NCBI GenBank assembly: GCA_018660265.1
Contig: JABJKS010000063.1
Coordinates: 1-44,268 of the forward strand
Direction of reading: 5' to 3'
From: Rhodospirillaceae bacterium
Lineage (GTDB): Bacteria; Pseudomonadota; Alphaproteobacteria; GCA-2731375
DNA length: 44,268 bases
How positions within the stretch are numbered: the first letter of the stretch is position 1; each line of letters begins with the position of its first letter. Both the position numbers and the translations under genes were made by a program. Under the pieces are notes generated by a model. It was given only the letters and a program-made list of their open reading frames with translations, made no database searches and had not been told where the DNA came from. Shown here piece after piece: positions 25,449 to 35,062 of this stretch.

Positions 25449-26795
25449 GTGTCTATTCTCGTCGCCCATCCCGCCGCCACGACAGCGAGCCGCCTGAATG
25501 GCACAATTGCTGTCCCAGGTGATAAATCAATCTCCCATCGGTCACTGATCCTGGGTGCTCTGGCAGTTGGAGAGAGCACGGTTCATGGCCTGTTGGAAGG
25601 TGCCGATGTGCTGGCGACGGCCCAGGCATTGCGGGCCTATGGCGCCGACATCCGGCGTGGAGATGACGGTGTGTGGCGGATTTTCGGCCTGGGCGTCGGC
25701 GGTTTGATGGCCCCTTCCAATGTCCTGGACCTGGGCAATTCCGGAACAGGTGCGCGCCTGTTGTTGGGCCTGGCGGCATCCCACGGCGTGACATCGATCT
25801 TTACAGGTGATGCCTCACTGCGCCTTCGGCCTATGGAGCGGGTGATGACGCCGTTGCAGCAAATGGGCGCAAAGTTCCAGGCGGCGGAGGGTGGACGCTT
25901 GCCGATAACAGTCATGGGCACAAATGGGGCGCTGCCCATTGAATATCGCCTGCCCGTAGCATCCGCACAGATCAAATCCGCCGTTTTGCTGGCCGGACTT
26001 AACGCTCCGGGGCAAACAACGGTGATTGAACCCCGGCCCAGCCGGGATCATACGGAGAATATGCTGCGTCACTTCGGGGCGGAGGTCAGCATCGGCGAAG
26101 ACGACGACGGGGCCCGCCGCATTACCCTGACCGGCCGGCCGGAATTGCAGCCGCAGAATATCCACGTCCCGGGCGATCCGTCGTCGGCGGCTTTCCCCAT
26201 CGCCGCCGCTTTGATGGTGCCGGGATCGGAAATCACCGTCACAGGCGTTGGCCTGAACCCCTTGCGCGCAGCCTTGTTTGATACCCTGCGCGATATGGGT
26301 GCACAGATTACGGAACGAAACCGCCGTGCTGACCTGGGCGAGCCTATTGCAGATCTGGTTGTCCGGGCCGGTCCGTTGAAAGGTATAGAGGTGCCCCCCG
26401 AACGGGCCCCTGCAATGATCGATGAATATCCGGTTCTCGCCGCCCTGGCGGCATTTGCCCAGGGACCAACAGTGATGCGGGGCATCGCGGAATTGCGGGT
26501 CAAGGAAAGCGACCGCATTGCGGCAATGGTCAAGGGTCTAAGTACCCTGGGCGTCAGGGTGGAGGAGTTGCCCGACGGCATGGTGGTACACGGCCACAAC
26601 GGGCCCGCGCCGGCCAACCCAGGCGTTTTGATCGACAGCGAAATGGACCATCGCATCGCCATGTCGTTCCTGGTTTACGGCCTGGGTGCCCGGAACCCGG
26701 TTCGGGTAGACGGCTGCGATATAATCGAGACATCTTTTCCCGGCTTTGCCGACTTAATGCAGACCTTAGGCGGACGCATCGAGGCCCCGGCGTGA
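25449..26795 (+). CDS. aroA: 3-phosphoshikimate 1-carboxyvinyltransferase (EPSP synthase, class II)
   Basis: AroA joins phosphoenolpyruvate to shikimate-3-phosphate, step six of chorismate synthesis. The 448-residue protein shows the class II (CP4-like) signature motifs GDKS (GDKSISHRS), SAQIK (SAQIKSAVLLAGLN) and RDHTE. ELRVKESDRI and MDHRIAMSFLV give the second-domain active site. In place of the CP4 motif NPTR it has NPLR, and where CP4 has GNAATG (the Ala linked to glyphosate insensitivity) it has GNSGTG. The start is GTG 25449. It overlaps cmk by 4 bp. Confidence 0.96.
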   Translation: MSILVAHPAATTASRLNGTIAVPGDKSISHRSLILGALAVGESTVHGLLEGADVLATAQALRAYGADIRRGDDGVWRIFGLGVGGLMAPSNVLDLGNSGTGARLLLGLAASHGVTSIFTGDASLRLRPMERVMTPLQQMGAKFQAAEGGRLPITVMGTNGALPIEYRLPVASAQIKSAVLLAGLNAPGQTTVIEPRPSRDHTENMLRHFGAEVSIGEDDDGARRITLTGRPELQPQNIHVPGDPSSAAFPIAAALMVPGSEITVTGVGLNPLRAALFDTLRDMGAQITERNRRADLGEPIADLVVRAGPLKGIEVPPERAPAMIDEYPVLAALAAFAQGPTVMRGIAELRVKESDRIAAMVKGLSTLGVRVEELPDGMVVHGHNGPAPANPGVLIDSEMDHRIAMSFLVYGLGARNPVRVDGCDIIETSFPGFADLMQTLGGRIEAPA

Positions 26796-27451
26796 CGGAA
26801 AAAAACATGACAAAAAGTATTGTGGTTGCAGTTGATGGTCCGGTTGCGGCGGGCAAAGGCACATTGGGGCGGCGGTTAGCAGCCCATTTCAACTTTGCCT
26901 ATCTGGACACTGGCGGGCTGTATCGGGCCGTGGCCCTGCGTCTGTTGCGCAATCAACAAGCCCTCGACGAAATAGAGACCATGGTCGCCCAAGCCGGAAA
27001 GATCAGTTTGGCCGATCTGGCGGACCCTGCCTTGCGTGATGAAGAGGTCGGTGAAGCCGCCAGCGTCATTGCACCACAGCCGGAATTGCGCGCTGCCTTA
27101 TTAGAATATCAACGGGCTTTTGCCGCCAATCCACCTGATGGCGCTGCGGGTGCCGTCCTGGATGGCCGGGATATAGGTACTGTTATCTGCCCTGACGCCC
27201 AGGTGAAACTTTTTGTTACCGCATCGGTGGAAGCCAGAGCGGAGCGGCGATTTACGGAATTGGCGGGCCGGGGCGAAGACGTCGATCTGGCCACAATTCA
27301 GGCCGATGTCGCCGCCCGCGATGCCCGCGACAGCGCGCGTGCCGCATCCCCCCTGACAGCCGCCGAAGATGCGCACTTGCTCGATACCACAAAAATGGAT
27401 ATAGAGGCCGCGTTTCAGGCTGCACAGAAGATTGTCGCTGCCTGTATGTAA
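26792..27451 (+). CDS. cmk: Cytidylate kinase
   Basis: Cmk phosphorylates CMP and dCMP to the diphosphates. The 219-residue protein has the Walker A-like loop VDGPVAAGKGTLGRRLA near residue 14 and the CMP-binding segment YLDTGGLYRAVALRLL. VLDGRDIGTVICPDAQVKLFVTAS gives the central strand with RDIGT. The lid has RAERRFTEL, and DARDSARAASPL gives further phosphate-binding Arg residues. It begins with GTG overlapping the aroA stop (GTGA), or with ATG at 26807, which is nearer to the usual family start. aroA-cmk-rpsA is a conserved alphaproteobacterial order. Confidence 0.95.
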   Translation: MTEKNMTKSIVVAVDGPVAAGKGTLGRRLAAHFNFAYLDTGGLYRAVALRLLRNQQALDEIETMVAQAGKISLADLADPALRDEEVGEAASVIAPQPELRAALLEYQRAFAANPPDGAAGAVLDGRDIGTVICPDAQVKLFVTASVEARAERRFTELAGRGEDVDLATIQADVAARDARDSARAASPLTAAEDAHLLDTTKMDIEAAFQAAQKIVAACM

Positions 27452-27671
27452 GACTAAGCACTGTTTTGGTGTCCTTCGGCGTCGTTTATCCAAGCGCCAG
27501 GGTCACTGTCATTGTTTCCCAGATGCGTTATGGACGTCCCGGTTGGTGAAAATCTGCCGGGAAGGACCTGTGTTTTGCGCTGCACGACGGGGAATTCCCT
27601 TGGCTTAAAGCCGCCCTAAGACCGCCGGATACAACCGGTTGGCCGACAAAGATAATGGAAAGAGACTTTTG
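27452..27671 (+). other. Leader region of rpsA
   Basis: About 220 bases without a gene before rpsA. It should hold the rpsA promoter and leader, which in other bacteria bind S1 protein for autoregulation. No clear -10/-35 pair or structured motif is visible to me. Confidence 0.4.
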
Positions 27672-29588
27672 ATGACTGACGTAGATAGCGGCGCCGGAAT
27701 GGGCGCGGATGACGATTTCGAGGCCCTGCTGGCCGAGAGCTTTATTTCCCAGGAACAACTGGAAGGCCGCGTTGTGCATGGCACCGTGGTAGCAATTGAA
27801 AACGACAACGTGGTGATCGATGTCGGCCTGAAGACTGAAGGCCGCATTTCCACCCGTGAATTTGGCAAGGTCGGTGAAGAGATTGCCGTCGGCGATGCCA
27901 TTGAAGTTTTTCTGGAGCGGATCGAAAACGCCCTGGGTGAAGCGGTCATCAGCCGCGAAAAAGCGCGCCGTGAAGAATCCTGGAACCACCTTGAAGTGGC
28001 CTACGATAAAGCCGAACAGGTCGATGGTTCCATTGTTGGCCGGGTCAAGGGTGGCTTTACGGTAGATCTTTCAGGCGCGGTGGCATTCCTGCCGGGCAGC
28101 CAGGTTGATATTCGCCCCATTCGCGACATCACGCTGCTGATGGGTATTCCCCAGCCTTTCAAGATTTTGAAAATGGATCGCCGTCGCGGCAACATCGTTG
28201 TCTCCCGCCGGGCCGTTCTGGAAGTTACCTTGGCCGTACAACGGACCGAGTTGGTCTCCAACCTGGCCGAGGGTCAGGTGCTGGAAGGCGTGGTCAAGAA
28301 CATCACCGATTATGGTGCATTTGTTGATCTGGGCGGCATTGACGGTCTGCTGCATGTCACCGACATGGCCTGGCGTCGCATCAATCATCCTTCCGAGGCC
28401 CTGACCATCGGCGAGACGGTCAAGGTTCAGGTGATCCGTGTCAACGCGGAAACCCAACGCATCAGCCTTGGTATGAAGCAACTGCTGGAAGACCCATGGG
28501 AAGGCATCAAGGTGAAATACCCATTGAATGCCAAATTCAACGGTCGGGTCACCAACATCACGGATTACGGCGCATTTGTGGAACTGGAGCCGGGCGTCGA
28601 AGGCCTGGTCCACGTTTCCGAAATGAGCTGGACCAAAAAGAACATCCATCCTGGCAAAATCGTTTCGACCTCACAGCAGGTCGAAGTGATGGTGCTGGAC
28701 GTGGATCCAGAACGGCGTCGGGTCAGCCTTGGGCTGAAACAATGCATGGAAAATCCTTGGGAAGAGTTCATTGCAGCCCACCCCGTCGGCAGCGAAGTTG
28801 AGGGCGAGGTTAAGAACATCACCGAATTCGGTCTGTTCATCGGCTTGGCCTTTGAGTTGGACGGCATGGTCCACATGTCCGACATCGATTGGGACAAAGC
28901 CGGCGAAGAGGCCATGAAGGCCTACGCCAAGGGCGACATGGTCAAGGCCAAGGTGCTGGATATCGATATCTCCAAGGAACGCATCAGCCTGGGCATCAAG
29001 CAGATGAGCGGCGATCCGTTCTCCGAAGCCGATACCATGAAGCGTGGCAATGTTGTGACCTGCACCGTCGCTGCGATCCTGGATCGTGGTATCGAAGTCA
29101 CGGTAGGCGATGGCCTGCGCGGCTTCATTCGCCGGGCCGATTTGTCCCGGGATCGTTCGGAGCAGAAACCGGAACGCTTTGCCGTTGGTGACAAGCTGGA
29201 TGCGCAGATCACCTCGATCGAGAAAAACACCCGCCGCCTGGCCCTGTCCATCAAGGCACGTGAGATCAAGGAAGAGAAAGAGGCCGTGCAACAATACGGC
29301 TCCTCTGACTCCGGTGCCTCCCTGGGCGATATTCTTGGCCCAGCCATGGGCCGGGCCCGGGAGCTGGCCGATGCGGATGAAGACGAGGATGATGACGCAG
29401 AGCCTGACTACGGCGATACGCAGGTAGAGCCCATCGTCGAAGCCGAGGACGCAGCACCCGAAGTTGAAGCCGAAGCAGCGGAGCCCGAAGCGGCGCCCGA
29501 GGCCGAAGCCGCACCTGAGGCAGAAGCTGAGCCGGAAGCTGAAGCCGAACCCGCCGCAGCTGACGACGACGAAAAGACGGAAGACTGA
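27672..29588 (+). CDS. rpsA: 30S ribosomal protein S1
   Basis: S1 binds mRNA and helps to load it on the 30S subunit. The 638-residue protein contains six S1 (OB-fold) domains. The repeated pattern VKNITDYGAFVDLGGIDGLLHVTDMAW is seen in the third, VTNITDYGAFVELEPGVEGLVHVSEMSW in the fourth and VKNITEFGLFIGLAFELDGMVHMSDIDW in the fifth. The C-terminal 80 residues are Ala/Glu/Asp-rich and repetitive, longer than in E. coli but common in alphaproteobacteria. I start at ATG 27672, preceded by GGAAAGAG; the frame is open from TTG 27639. Confidence 0.96.
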   Translation: MTDVDSGAGMGADDDFEALLAESFISQEQLEGRVVHGTVVAIENDNVVIDVGLKTEGRISTREFGKVGEEIAVGDAIEVFLERIENALGEAVISREKARREESWNHLEVAYDKAEQVDGSIVGRVKGGFTVDLSGAVAFLPGSQVDIRPIRDITLLMGIPQPFKILKMDRRRGNIVVSRRAVLEVTLAVQRTELVSNLAEGQVLEGVVKNITDYGAFVDLGGIDGLLHVTDMAWRRINHPSEALTIGETVKVQVIRVNAETQRISLGMKQLLEDPWEGIKVKYPLNAKFNGRVTNITDYGAFVELEPGVEGLVHVSEMSWTKKNIHPGKIVSTSQQVEVMVLDVDPERRRVSLGLKQCMENPWEEFIAAHPVGSEVEGEVKNITEFGLFIGLAFELDGMVHMSDIDWDKAGEEAMKAYAKGDMVKAKVLDIDISKERISLGIKQMSGDPFSEADTMKRGNVVTCTVAAILDRGIEVTVGDGLRGFIRRADLSRDRSEQKPERFAVGDKLDAQITSIEKNTRRLALSIKAREIKEEKEAVQQYGSSDSGASLGDILGPAMGRARELADADEDEDDDAEPDYGDTQVEPIVEAEDAAPEVEAEAAEPEAAPEAEAAPEAEAEPEAEAEPAAADDDEKTED

Positions 29589-29609
29589 TCGGGGCGGTTT
29601 TCCCCGATC
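29587..29609 (+). terminator. Hairpin after rpsA
   Basis: A perfect 8-bp inverted repeat, GATCGGGG (29587-29594) and CCCCGATC (29602-29609), overlaps the rpsA stop codon. There is no T-run after it, so it may reduce rather than end transcription into sppA, or protect the mRNA end. Confidence 0.5.
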
Positions 29610-29629
29610 TGTAACACGACAGGAGAGGC

Positions 29630-30523
29630 ATGGACGCCGACGCCATATTGGACCGCAGACGGCTAAAACGCCGTCTGGTCATATGGCGGTCCATCGCCGC
29701 CCTGGCGGTAATGGCGTTGATCGCCGTTGGCGTCGGCAAATATATCTCCTATGGGGAAACCCATGTCGCGCGCCTGTCCATCAATGGCTTCATCTCTGAA
29801 GATATTGAGCGTGGAGAGGCGATTGATAAGCTGGTGAGCCGGGACGACGTAGAGGCGGTTATCGTCCGTATCAATAGTCCCGGCGGCACCACCGCTGGTT
29901 CCGAACAGATCTATCATGCCCTGCGCCGGGTCGCGAAAAAGAAGCCCGTGGTCGCTGTTATCGGCACGATCGGGACATCCGGTGGCTACATTGTCGCCAT
30001 CGCAGCCGATCATATTGTTGCCATGGAGACGTCGTTGACCGGTTCCATCGGGGTCTTGTTCCAGACAGCGGAATTTACCGGCCTGATGGAAAAGCTGGGC
30101 ATCAAACCCTTCACCTTGAAAAGTTCGCCCCTAAAAGGCCAGCCCTCGCCCGTGGAAACCGTCACTGAAGAGGTCAGGGTTGCCATGCAGGCCTTGTTGA
30201 AAGACAGCTACGAATGGTTTACCGAGCTGGTTCAAAAGCGCCGGGATTTCAATAGTGCCGAACTGCACCGTGCCACGGACGGTCGGGTTTTCAGCGGTCG
30301 GCAAGCGATTAAGCTGCGATTGATTGATGCCTTGGGCGGCGAACGCACGGCACGGCGCTGGCTTACCGACGAGCACGGCATTTCCGCCGACCTGCCAACG
30401 CTGGAAGTGCGCTGGGGAGAAAAATCAGGTCTCGTTGCCCGAACGCTTGACACGGTAAGCGGAAAACTGTTTAAAAATGAACGACTTACCCTTGACGGGT
30501 TATTGTCGGTTTGGCAACCTTAG
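29630..30523 (+). CDS. sppA: Signal peptide peptidase SppA (short form)
   Basis: SppA digests signal peptides left in the membrane. The 297-residue protein has one N-terminal membrane anchor (about residues 20-42) and a single protease domain, the short form found in many bacteria. The catalytic Ser is in GTIGTSGGYIVA and the general-base Lys in SSPLKGQPSP, about 50 residues later, the Ser/Lys dyad of the S49 family. VRINSPGGTTAGSEQIY gives the oxyanion loop. It has GGAGAGGC before the ATG and follows rpsA by 41 bp. Confidence 0.93.
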   Translation: MDADAILDRRRLKRRLVIWRSIAALAVMALIAVGVGKYISYGETHVARLSINGFISEDIERGEAIDKLVSRDDVEAVIVRINSPGGTTAGSEQIYHALRRVAKKKPVVAVIGTIGTSGGYIVAIAADHIVAMETSLTGSIGVLFQTAEFTGLMEKLGIKPFTLKSSPLKGQPSPVETVTEEVRVAMQALLKDSYEWFTELVQKRRDFNSAELHRATDGRVFSGRQAIKLRLIDALGGERTARRWLTDEHGISADLPTLEVRWGEKSGLVARTLDTVSGKLFKNERLTLDGLLSVWQP

Positions 30524-30671
30524 GGCGTGTATTAATTTGCTATTTCAAGGCTCATTTCAGAATGGGCACGATTTCTTAGGAAAGTTGTTGTCAATATCCT
30601 GTCGCGACCGTCATTAAATCGAACCAGCCTGGTATGTGGGCAACCTGGAATGCAGGAAAGTTGAACCGAAG

Positions 30672-31016
30672 ATGATAAAATCAGAATTGATCGCCCGTCT
30701 TGCGGAACAAAACCCCCACCTCTATCAACGGGATGTGGAACGCATTGTGACAACGGTTTTTGATGAAATTACCGATGCATTGCGCCACGGTGACCGCGTT
30801 GAATTGCGCGGTTTTGGTGCCTTTTCCGTGAAACGGCGACCGGCCCGTATCGGGCGCAATCCGCGCACGGGTGAATCTGTTTCAGTGGCGGAAAAATTCG
30901 TGCCCTTCTTCAAAACCGGTAAGGAACTGCGCGAACGCCTGAATATTGACGGCACGGGCCAAACAAGTGCTACGCCTGGGGCCATGACAGGTTCCGCTTC
31001 CGACGCCGACGATTAA
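30672..31016 (+). CDS. ihfB: Integration host factor subunit beta
   Basis: IHF bends DNA strongly at specific sites and acts in recombination, replication and transcription. The 114-residue protein opens with [17 protein letters not shown] and has the HU/IHF signature [28 protein letters not shown], with the intercalating Pro in RNPRTG. The C-terminal 20 residues are a Ser/Ala/Asp tail beyond the usual 94-residue core. I start at 30672; the frame is open from 30636. Its alpha partner is not in the window. It is followed by the LapA-like gene at 16 bp. Confidence 0.95.
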   Translation: MIKSELIARLAEQNPHLYQRDVERIVTTVFDEITDALRHGDRVELRGFGAFSVKRRPARIGRNPRTGESVSVAEKFVPFFKTGKELRERLNIDGTGQTSATPGAMTGSASDADD

Positions 31017-31032
31017 CTGGGCGGGTGCTAAA

Positions 31033-31344
31033 GTGAAATTACTCCTTTGGCTGTTACTGTTACCTCTAATTTTGATTTTTGTCGCCTTTGCCGTGTCCAA
31101 TCGTCATGGGGTCACGATATCCCTTGACCCGACACCGTTGAGTATCGAAGTACCCGTCTATAGTCTGGTCTTTGCCGCCATATTCGTCGGCTTGGTTGTG
31201 GGTGGATTGATCGCCTGGATGCGGGCCGGGCGCTGGCGTCGTCAACTGCGGGCGGAACAACGCACAGTCCGCCGCCTGGAAGACGAATTGCAAAATGGCC
31301 CAAGCGCCGCCGCGCCTGAGGTGCCGACGACCAAAGCAGCCTAG
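31033..31344 (+). CDS. LapA family (DUF1049) membrane protein
   Basis: The 103-residue protein has two membrane helices: residues 3-20 (LLLWLLLLPLILIFVAFAV) and about 42-62. The family pattern SNRHGVTISLDPTPLSIEVPVYSLVFAAIFVGLVVGGLIAW lies between and within them. The cytoplasmic tail is basic then coiled (RWRRQLRAEQRTVRRLEDEL). In E. coli the related LapA takes part in control of LpxC turnover with LapB. Here LapB is absent. It starts with GTG and lies between ihfB and trpF, the usual alphaproteobacterial order. Confidence 0.88.
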   Translation: MKLLLWLLLLPLILIFVAFAVSNRHGVTISLDPTPLSIEVPVYSLVFAAIFVGLVVGGLIAWMRAGRWRRQLRAEQRTVRRLEDELQNGPSAAAPEVPTTKAA

Positions 31345-31378
31345 ACAAACGAGACCTCTCATGCGGATTTTGTAACCT

Positions 31379-32026
31379 ATGACCGTTGCGGCAAAAATCT
31401 GTGGCCTGAACGACCCGGCGTCTGTGGATGCCGCGGTGGTCAATGGTGCGGCGTATGTAGGATTTGTATTCTACCCCCCCTCCCCGCGGGCCGTGACGCC
31501 GGGACAGGCACATAGTTTAGCTATCCCCATACCCGCGACAATCACAAAGGTTGGCCTGTTCGTCGATCCGGATGACAGCCTCCTGACATCCGTTCTGGCG
31601 GAAGTATCGCTGGATATGATCCAGCTGCATGGTGGCGAAAGCCCGGCCAGGGTGAGGGAAATTAAGAACCTGACCAAGCGTCCCATTTTGAAGGCCATCA
31701 AGATTGCCAAGGCTGACGACTTCCATGCGGCCCATAGCTTCGAAGGCGCCGCCGATATGTTGTTGTTCGATGCCAAGGCACCAAAGGATCTGGCGGATGC
31801 CCTGCCGGGCGGCAATGGCCTGGTGTTCGATTGGAACCTGCTGACGGACCGGCAATGGCAGTGCCCCTGGATGTTGTCAGGCGGCCTGGATGCGGGCAAC
31901 GTAGCCCAGGCGGTGGAGATTTCCGGTGCCAGGGCTGTAGATGTCTCATCCGGGGTGGAGCATCGCCCCGGCGTGAAAGATCCCGTTCGGATCAAAGCTT
32001 TCCTTGACGCCGTAGGGGCGCTCTGA
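31379..32026 (+). CDS. trpF: Phosphoribosylanthranilate isomerase
   Basis: TrpF converts phosphoribosylanthranilate to CdRP in tryptophan synthesis. The (beta/alpha)8 barrel has 215 residues. The catalytic Cys is in AAKICGLNDP near residue 8 and the catalytic Asp in VFDWNLL near residue 140 (family FDW). VGFVFYPPSPRAVT and IQLHGGESP mark the first half; LSGGLDAGNV and AVDVSSGVEHRPGVKD give the phosphate-binding end. It is the first trp gene here, 17 bp before trpB. Confidence 0.96.
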   Translation: MTVAAKICGLNDPASVDAAVVNGAAYVGFVFYPPSPRAVTPGQAHSLAIPIPATITKVGLFVDPDDSLLTSVLAEVSLDMIQLHGGESPARVREIKNLTKRPILKAIKIAKADDFHAAHSFEGAADMLLFDAKAPKDLADALPGGNGLVFDWNLLTDRQWQCPWMLSGGLDAGNVAQAVEISGARAVDVSSGVEHRPGVKDPVRIKAFLDAVGAL

Positions 32027-32043
32027 CATAGCATTAATCCATC

Positions 32044-33255
32044 ATGTCAAAGCCAAATTCCTATAGAACCGGGCCTGACGGGGCTGGCCGTTTCGGCAGC
32101 CACGGCGGTCGATTTGCAGCCGAAACCCTGATGCCTTTGATCCTGGAGCTGGAGGACGCCTATCGCGCCGCCCAGGCGGATCCATCCTTTCGCGAGGAGC
32201 TGGATTATTACCTGGAGCACTACGCAGGCCGACCCAGCCCGCTGTATTTTGCAGAACGCCTGACAGCGCATTTCGGCGGTGCCAAGATCTATTTCAAGCG
32301 CGATGAGTTGAACCATACGGGCAGTCACAAGATTAACAATTGCCTGGGCCAGATCCTTTTGGCCAAGCGTATGGGCAAAACCCGGATCATTGCCGAGACA
32401 GGCGCGGGACAGCACGGCGTCGCCTCGGCTACCGTATCCGCCCTGTTTGGCCTGCCCTGCACGGTCTATATGGGCGAAGTGGATGTGGAGCGGCAACAAC
32501 CGAACGTCTTCCGCATGAAATTGCTGGGCTCTGAAGTGATCCCGGTCAGTTCCGGCTCCCGCACCTTGAAGGATGCTCTGAACGAGGCCATGCGTGACTG
32601 GGTCACGAACGTGGCCGACACATTCTATATTATCGGCACCGTGGCCGGACCTCACCCCTATCCGGAATTGGTACGGGATTTTCAATCCGTCATCGGCGAC
32701 GAAGCGAAAGAGCAAATTCTAAAAGCTGAAGGCCGCCTGCCCGATACCCTGGTCGCCTGTATTGGCGGCGGTTCCAACGCCATGGGGCTGTTTCATCCAT
32801 TTCTGGATGATGAAAGCGTTAAGATTGTCGGCGTGGAAGCTGCCGGCGACGGCATCGAGACCGGACGCCATGCGGCCTCCATCACCGGGGGACGGCCCGG
32901 TGTCCTGCATGGCAACCGCACCTATTTGCTGCAGGATGAAGACGGCCAGATTACCGAAGCACATTCCATCTCCGCCGGGTTGGATTATCCCGGCATCGGC
33001 CCCGAACACGCCTGGCTGCATGATGTTGGGCGGGTGGAATATTCATCTGCCACGGATGCCGACGCCCTGGCCGCCTTCCAGCTTTGCAGCAAACTCGAAG
33101 GCATCATTCCCGCCCTTGAACCAGCGCATGCCTTGGCCCATGTCGCCAAGATCGCCCCGGACCTGCCCAAGGACCATATCATTGTCATGAACATGTGTGG
33201 CCGGGGCGACAAAGACATCTTCACGGTGGCTGAGATGCTGGGGGTGAAGATATGA
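32044..33255 (+). CDS. trpB: Tryptophan synthase beta chain
   Basis: TrpB joins indole and serine with PLP. The 403-residue protein has the Schiff-base Lys in [16 protein letters not shown] at about residue 99, the segment [14 protein letters not shown], and the phosphate loop [10 protein letters not shown] at about 240. The C-terminal [11 protein letters not shown] completes the active site. It forms the alpha2-beta2 complex with the next gene product. The stop overlaps the trpA ATG (ATGA), so the two are translated in fixed ratio. Confidence 0.97.
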   Translation: MSKPNSYRTGPDGAGRFGSHGGRFAAETLMPLILELEDAYRAAQADPSFREELDYYLEHYAGRPSPLYFAERLTAHFGGAKIYFKRDELNHTGSHKINNCLGQILLAKRMGKTRIIAETGAGQHGVASATVSALFGLPCTVYMGEVDVERQQPNVFRMKLLGSEVIPVSSGSRTLKDALNEAMRDWVTNVADTFYIIGTVAGPHPYPELVRDFQSVIGDEAKEQILKAEGRLPDTLVACIGGGSNAMGLFHPFLDDESVKIVGVEAAGDGIETGRHAASITGGRPGVLHGNRTYLLQDEDGQITEAHSISAGLDYPGIGPEHAWLHDVGRVEYSSATDADALAAFQLCSKLEGIIPALEPAHALAHVAKIAPDLPKDHIIVMNMCGRGDKDIFTVAEMLGVKI

Positions 33256-34097
33256 ACGATTTGGTTACGGGGCGCGCCCGGATCGATGCCCGCTTCGAGA
33301 AATTACAGGCTGAGGGCCGGGCCGCGTTGGTGACCTATGTGATGTCCGGCGACCCTGACCAGGAAACATCGGTCGAGATTATGGCCGGATTGCCCGCAGC
33401 CGGTGCGGATATCATCGAACTGGGCATGGCCTTCACGGATCCCATGGCCGACGGCCCCTCCATCCAGGTGGCTGGGCTGCGTGCCTTAAAGGCCGGCATC
33501 ACGTTGGAGAAAACCATGGCCATGGCAGCCGCGTTTCGCCGCCATGACACAGAGACGCCGATCGTGCTGATGGGTTACTACAATCCCATCCATGCCTATG
33601 GCGTGCCGGCGTTCCTGGCTACCGCGAAGACATCGGGCATCGACGGTCTGATCATTGTTGATCTGCCCCCCGAAGAGGATGCGGAATTGTGCCTGCCCGC
33701 CATCGAGGCCGGCCTAAGCTTTATCCGTCTGGCGACACCGACCACGGACGACGCCCGCCTGGTCAAAGTTTTGCAGAACACCTCCGGCTTTGTCTATTAT
33801 GTTTCATACACGGGCATCACGGGGGCGGGATCGGCGGACGCGGATACGGTTGGCAAAGCCGTCAGCCGCATTCGCCGCCACACAGATTTGCCCATCGCGG
33901 TAGGCTTTGGCATTCGCACGCCGGAACAGGCGAGGGGCATAGCCTCGGTTGCGGACGGTACGGTCGTGGGCAGTGCCTTTATCGATGCCCTGCGCAACAG
34001 TTTGGATGCGGACGGTACAGCGACGGCGACCACGGTTTCGGCGGTACTGGATTTGACCCGGGAGCTGGCGGCAGGCGTTGCAGCAGGGAAAAAATAG
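33252..34097 (+). CDS. trpA: Tryptophan synthase alpha chain
   Basis: TrpA cleaves indole-3-glycerol phosphate and feeds indole to TrpB. The 281-residue barrel has the catalytic Glu in [19 protein letters not shown] near residue 55 and the catalytic Asp in [11 protein letters not shown] near residue 135. The motif is slightly unlike the common ELGVPFSDP (Met-Ala for Val-Pro). [14 protein letters not shown] and GFGIRTPEQ give the phosphate site. It overlaps trpB by 4 bp and is followed by accD at 9 bp. Confidence 0.97.
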   Translation: MNDLVTGRARIDARFEKLQAEGRAALVTYVMSGDPDQETSVEIMAGLPAAGADIIELGMAFTDPMADGPSIQVAGLRALKAGITLEKTMAMAAAFRRHDTETPIVLMGYYNPIHAYGVPAFLATAKTSGIDGLIIVDLPPEEDAELCLPAIEAGLSFIRLATPTTDDARLVKVLQNTSGFVYYVSYTGITGAGSADADTVGKAVSRIRRHTDLPIAVGFGIRTPEQARGIASVADGTVVGSAFIDALRNSLDADGTATATTVSAVLDLTRELAAGVAAGKK

Positions 34098-34106
34098 GGG
34101 AATGTC

Positions 34107-35060
34107 TTGAACTGGCTTAGCAATTATGTCCGGCCGAAAATTCAGGCCCTGGTACGCAAGCGCGACGTACCCGACAACCTATGGACCAAGTGTCCCAACT
34201 GCGGACAGATGATCCACCACAAGGAAGTCAAACAGCGTCAGTTCGTCTGCCAGCATTGCGATCATCACCTACGGATCGGACCCAACGACCGTTTTCCCCA
34301 CCTGTTCGACGATGGCGAATACACCACCATTGAATTGCCAGGCGTCTTGATCGATCCCCTGAAGTTTCGCGATGAAAAGCGTTATTCCGACCGCCTAAAG
34401 GAGTCCCAGAATAAAACCGGGCAGCAGGATGCCGTCGTTGTCGCCCACGGTAAATTGGGTGGCCATAGCGCCGTGATCGCAGTGCAGAATTTCGCCTTCA
34501 TGGGCGGCTCCCTCGGCCTGGGCGCGGCGGAGGCAATTATCTCGGCCGCCAAGCTGGCCGTACTACAAGATGCGCCCCTGATCATATTCTCTGCCGCCGG
34601 CGGGGCCCGCATGCAGGAAGGCATTTTGTCTCTGATGCAGTTGCCGCGCACCACCATTGCCGTGCAGATGCTGCAGGAAGCAGGCCAACCCTATATTTCC
34701 GTAATGACTGACCCGACCACGGGCGGGGTAACCGCCAGTTACGCCATGCTGGGCGATGTCGCCATATCGGAGCCGGGGGCCTTAATCGGATTCGCCGGGC
34801 CGCGGGTGATCGAGAACACTATACGCGAACGCCTGCCGGAAGGTTTCCAGCGGGCCGAATATTTGCTGGAACACGGCATGCTGGACATGGTCGTCCATCG
34901 TCACGAGATGCGCGAAACCTTGATCCGGGTCGTGGAATTGCTGGGCAATCACCCGCCAACGGGGGAAGTGATCAGCCTGCCCCAGCCGGACCTGGAAATT
35001 CCAGCGCCAAAAGACGATGGCGAAAATGGCATCATAGAAGGCCGCGACGGTGGGCAATAA
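34107..35060 (+). CDS. accD: Acetyl-CoA carboxylase carboxyltransferase subunit beta
   Basis: AccD with AccA transfers the carboxyl group from biotin to acetyl-CoA, starting fatty acid synthesis. The 317-residue protein has the N-terminal four-Cys zinc ribbon ([12 protein letters not shown] and [10 protein letters not shown]). The crotonase-like fold carries [13 protein letters not shown], the oxyanion segment [12 protein letters not shown] and [18 protein letters not shown]. The start [22 protein letters not shown] is typical. The order trpA-accD-folC is normal in many proteobacteria. Confidence 0.97.
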   Translation: MNWLSNYVRPKIQALVRKRDVPDNLWTKCPNCGQMIHHKEVKQRQFVCQHCDHHLRIGPNDRFPHLFDDGEYTTIELPGVLIDPLKFRDEKRYSDRLKESQNKTGQQDAVVVAHGKLGGHSAVIAVQNFAFMGGSLGLGAAEAIISAAKLAVLQDAPLIIFSAAGGARMQEGILSLMQLPRTTIAVQMLQEAGQPYISVMTDPTTGGVTASYAMLGDVAISEPGALIGFAGPRVIENTIRERLPEGFQRAEYLLEHGMLDMVVHRHEMRETLIRVVELLGNHPPTGEVISLPQPDLEIPAPKDDGENGIIEGRDGGQ

Positions 35061-35062
35061 GC

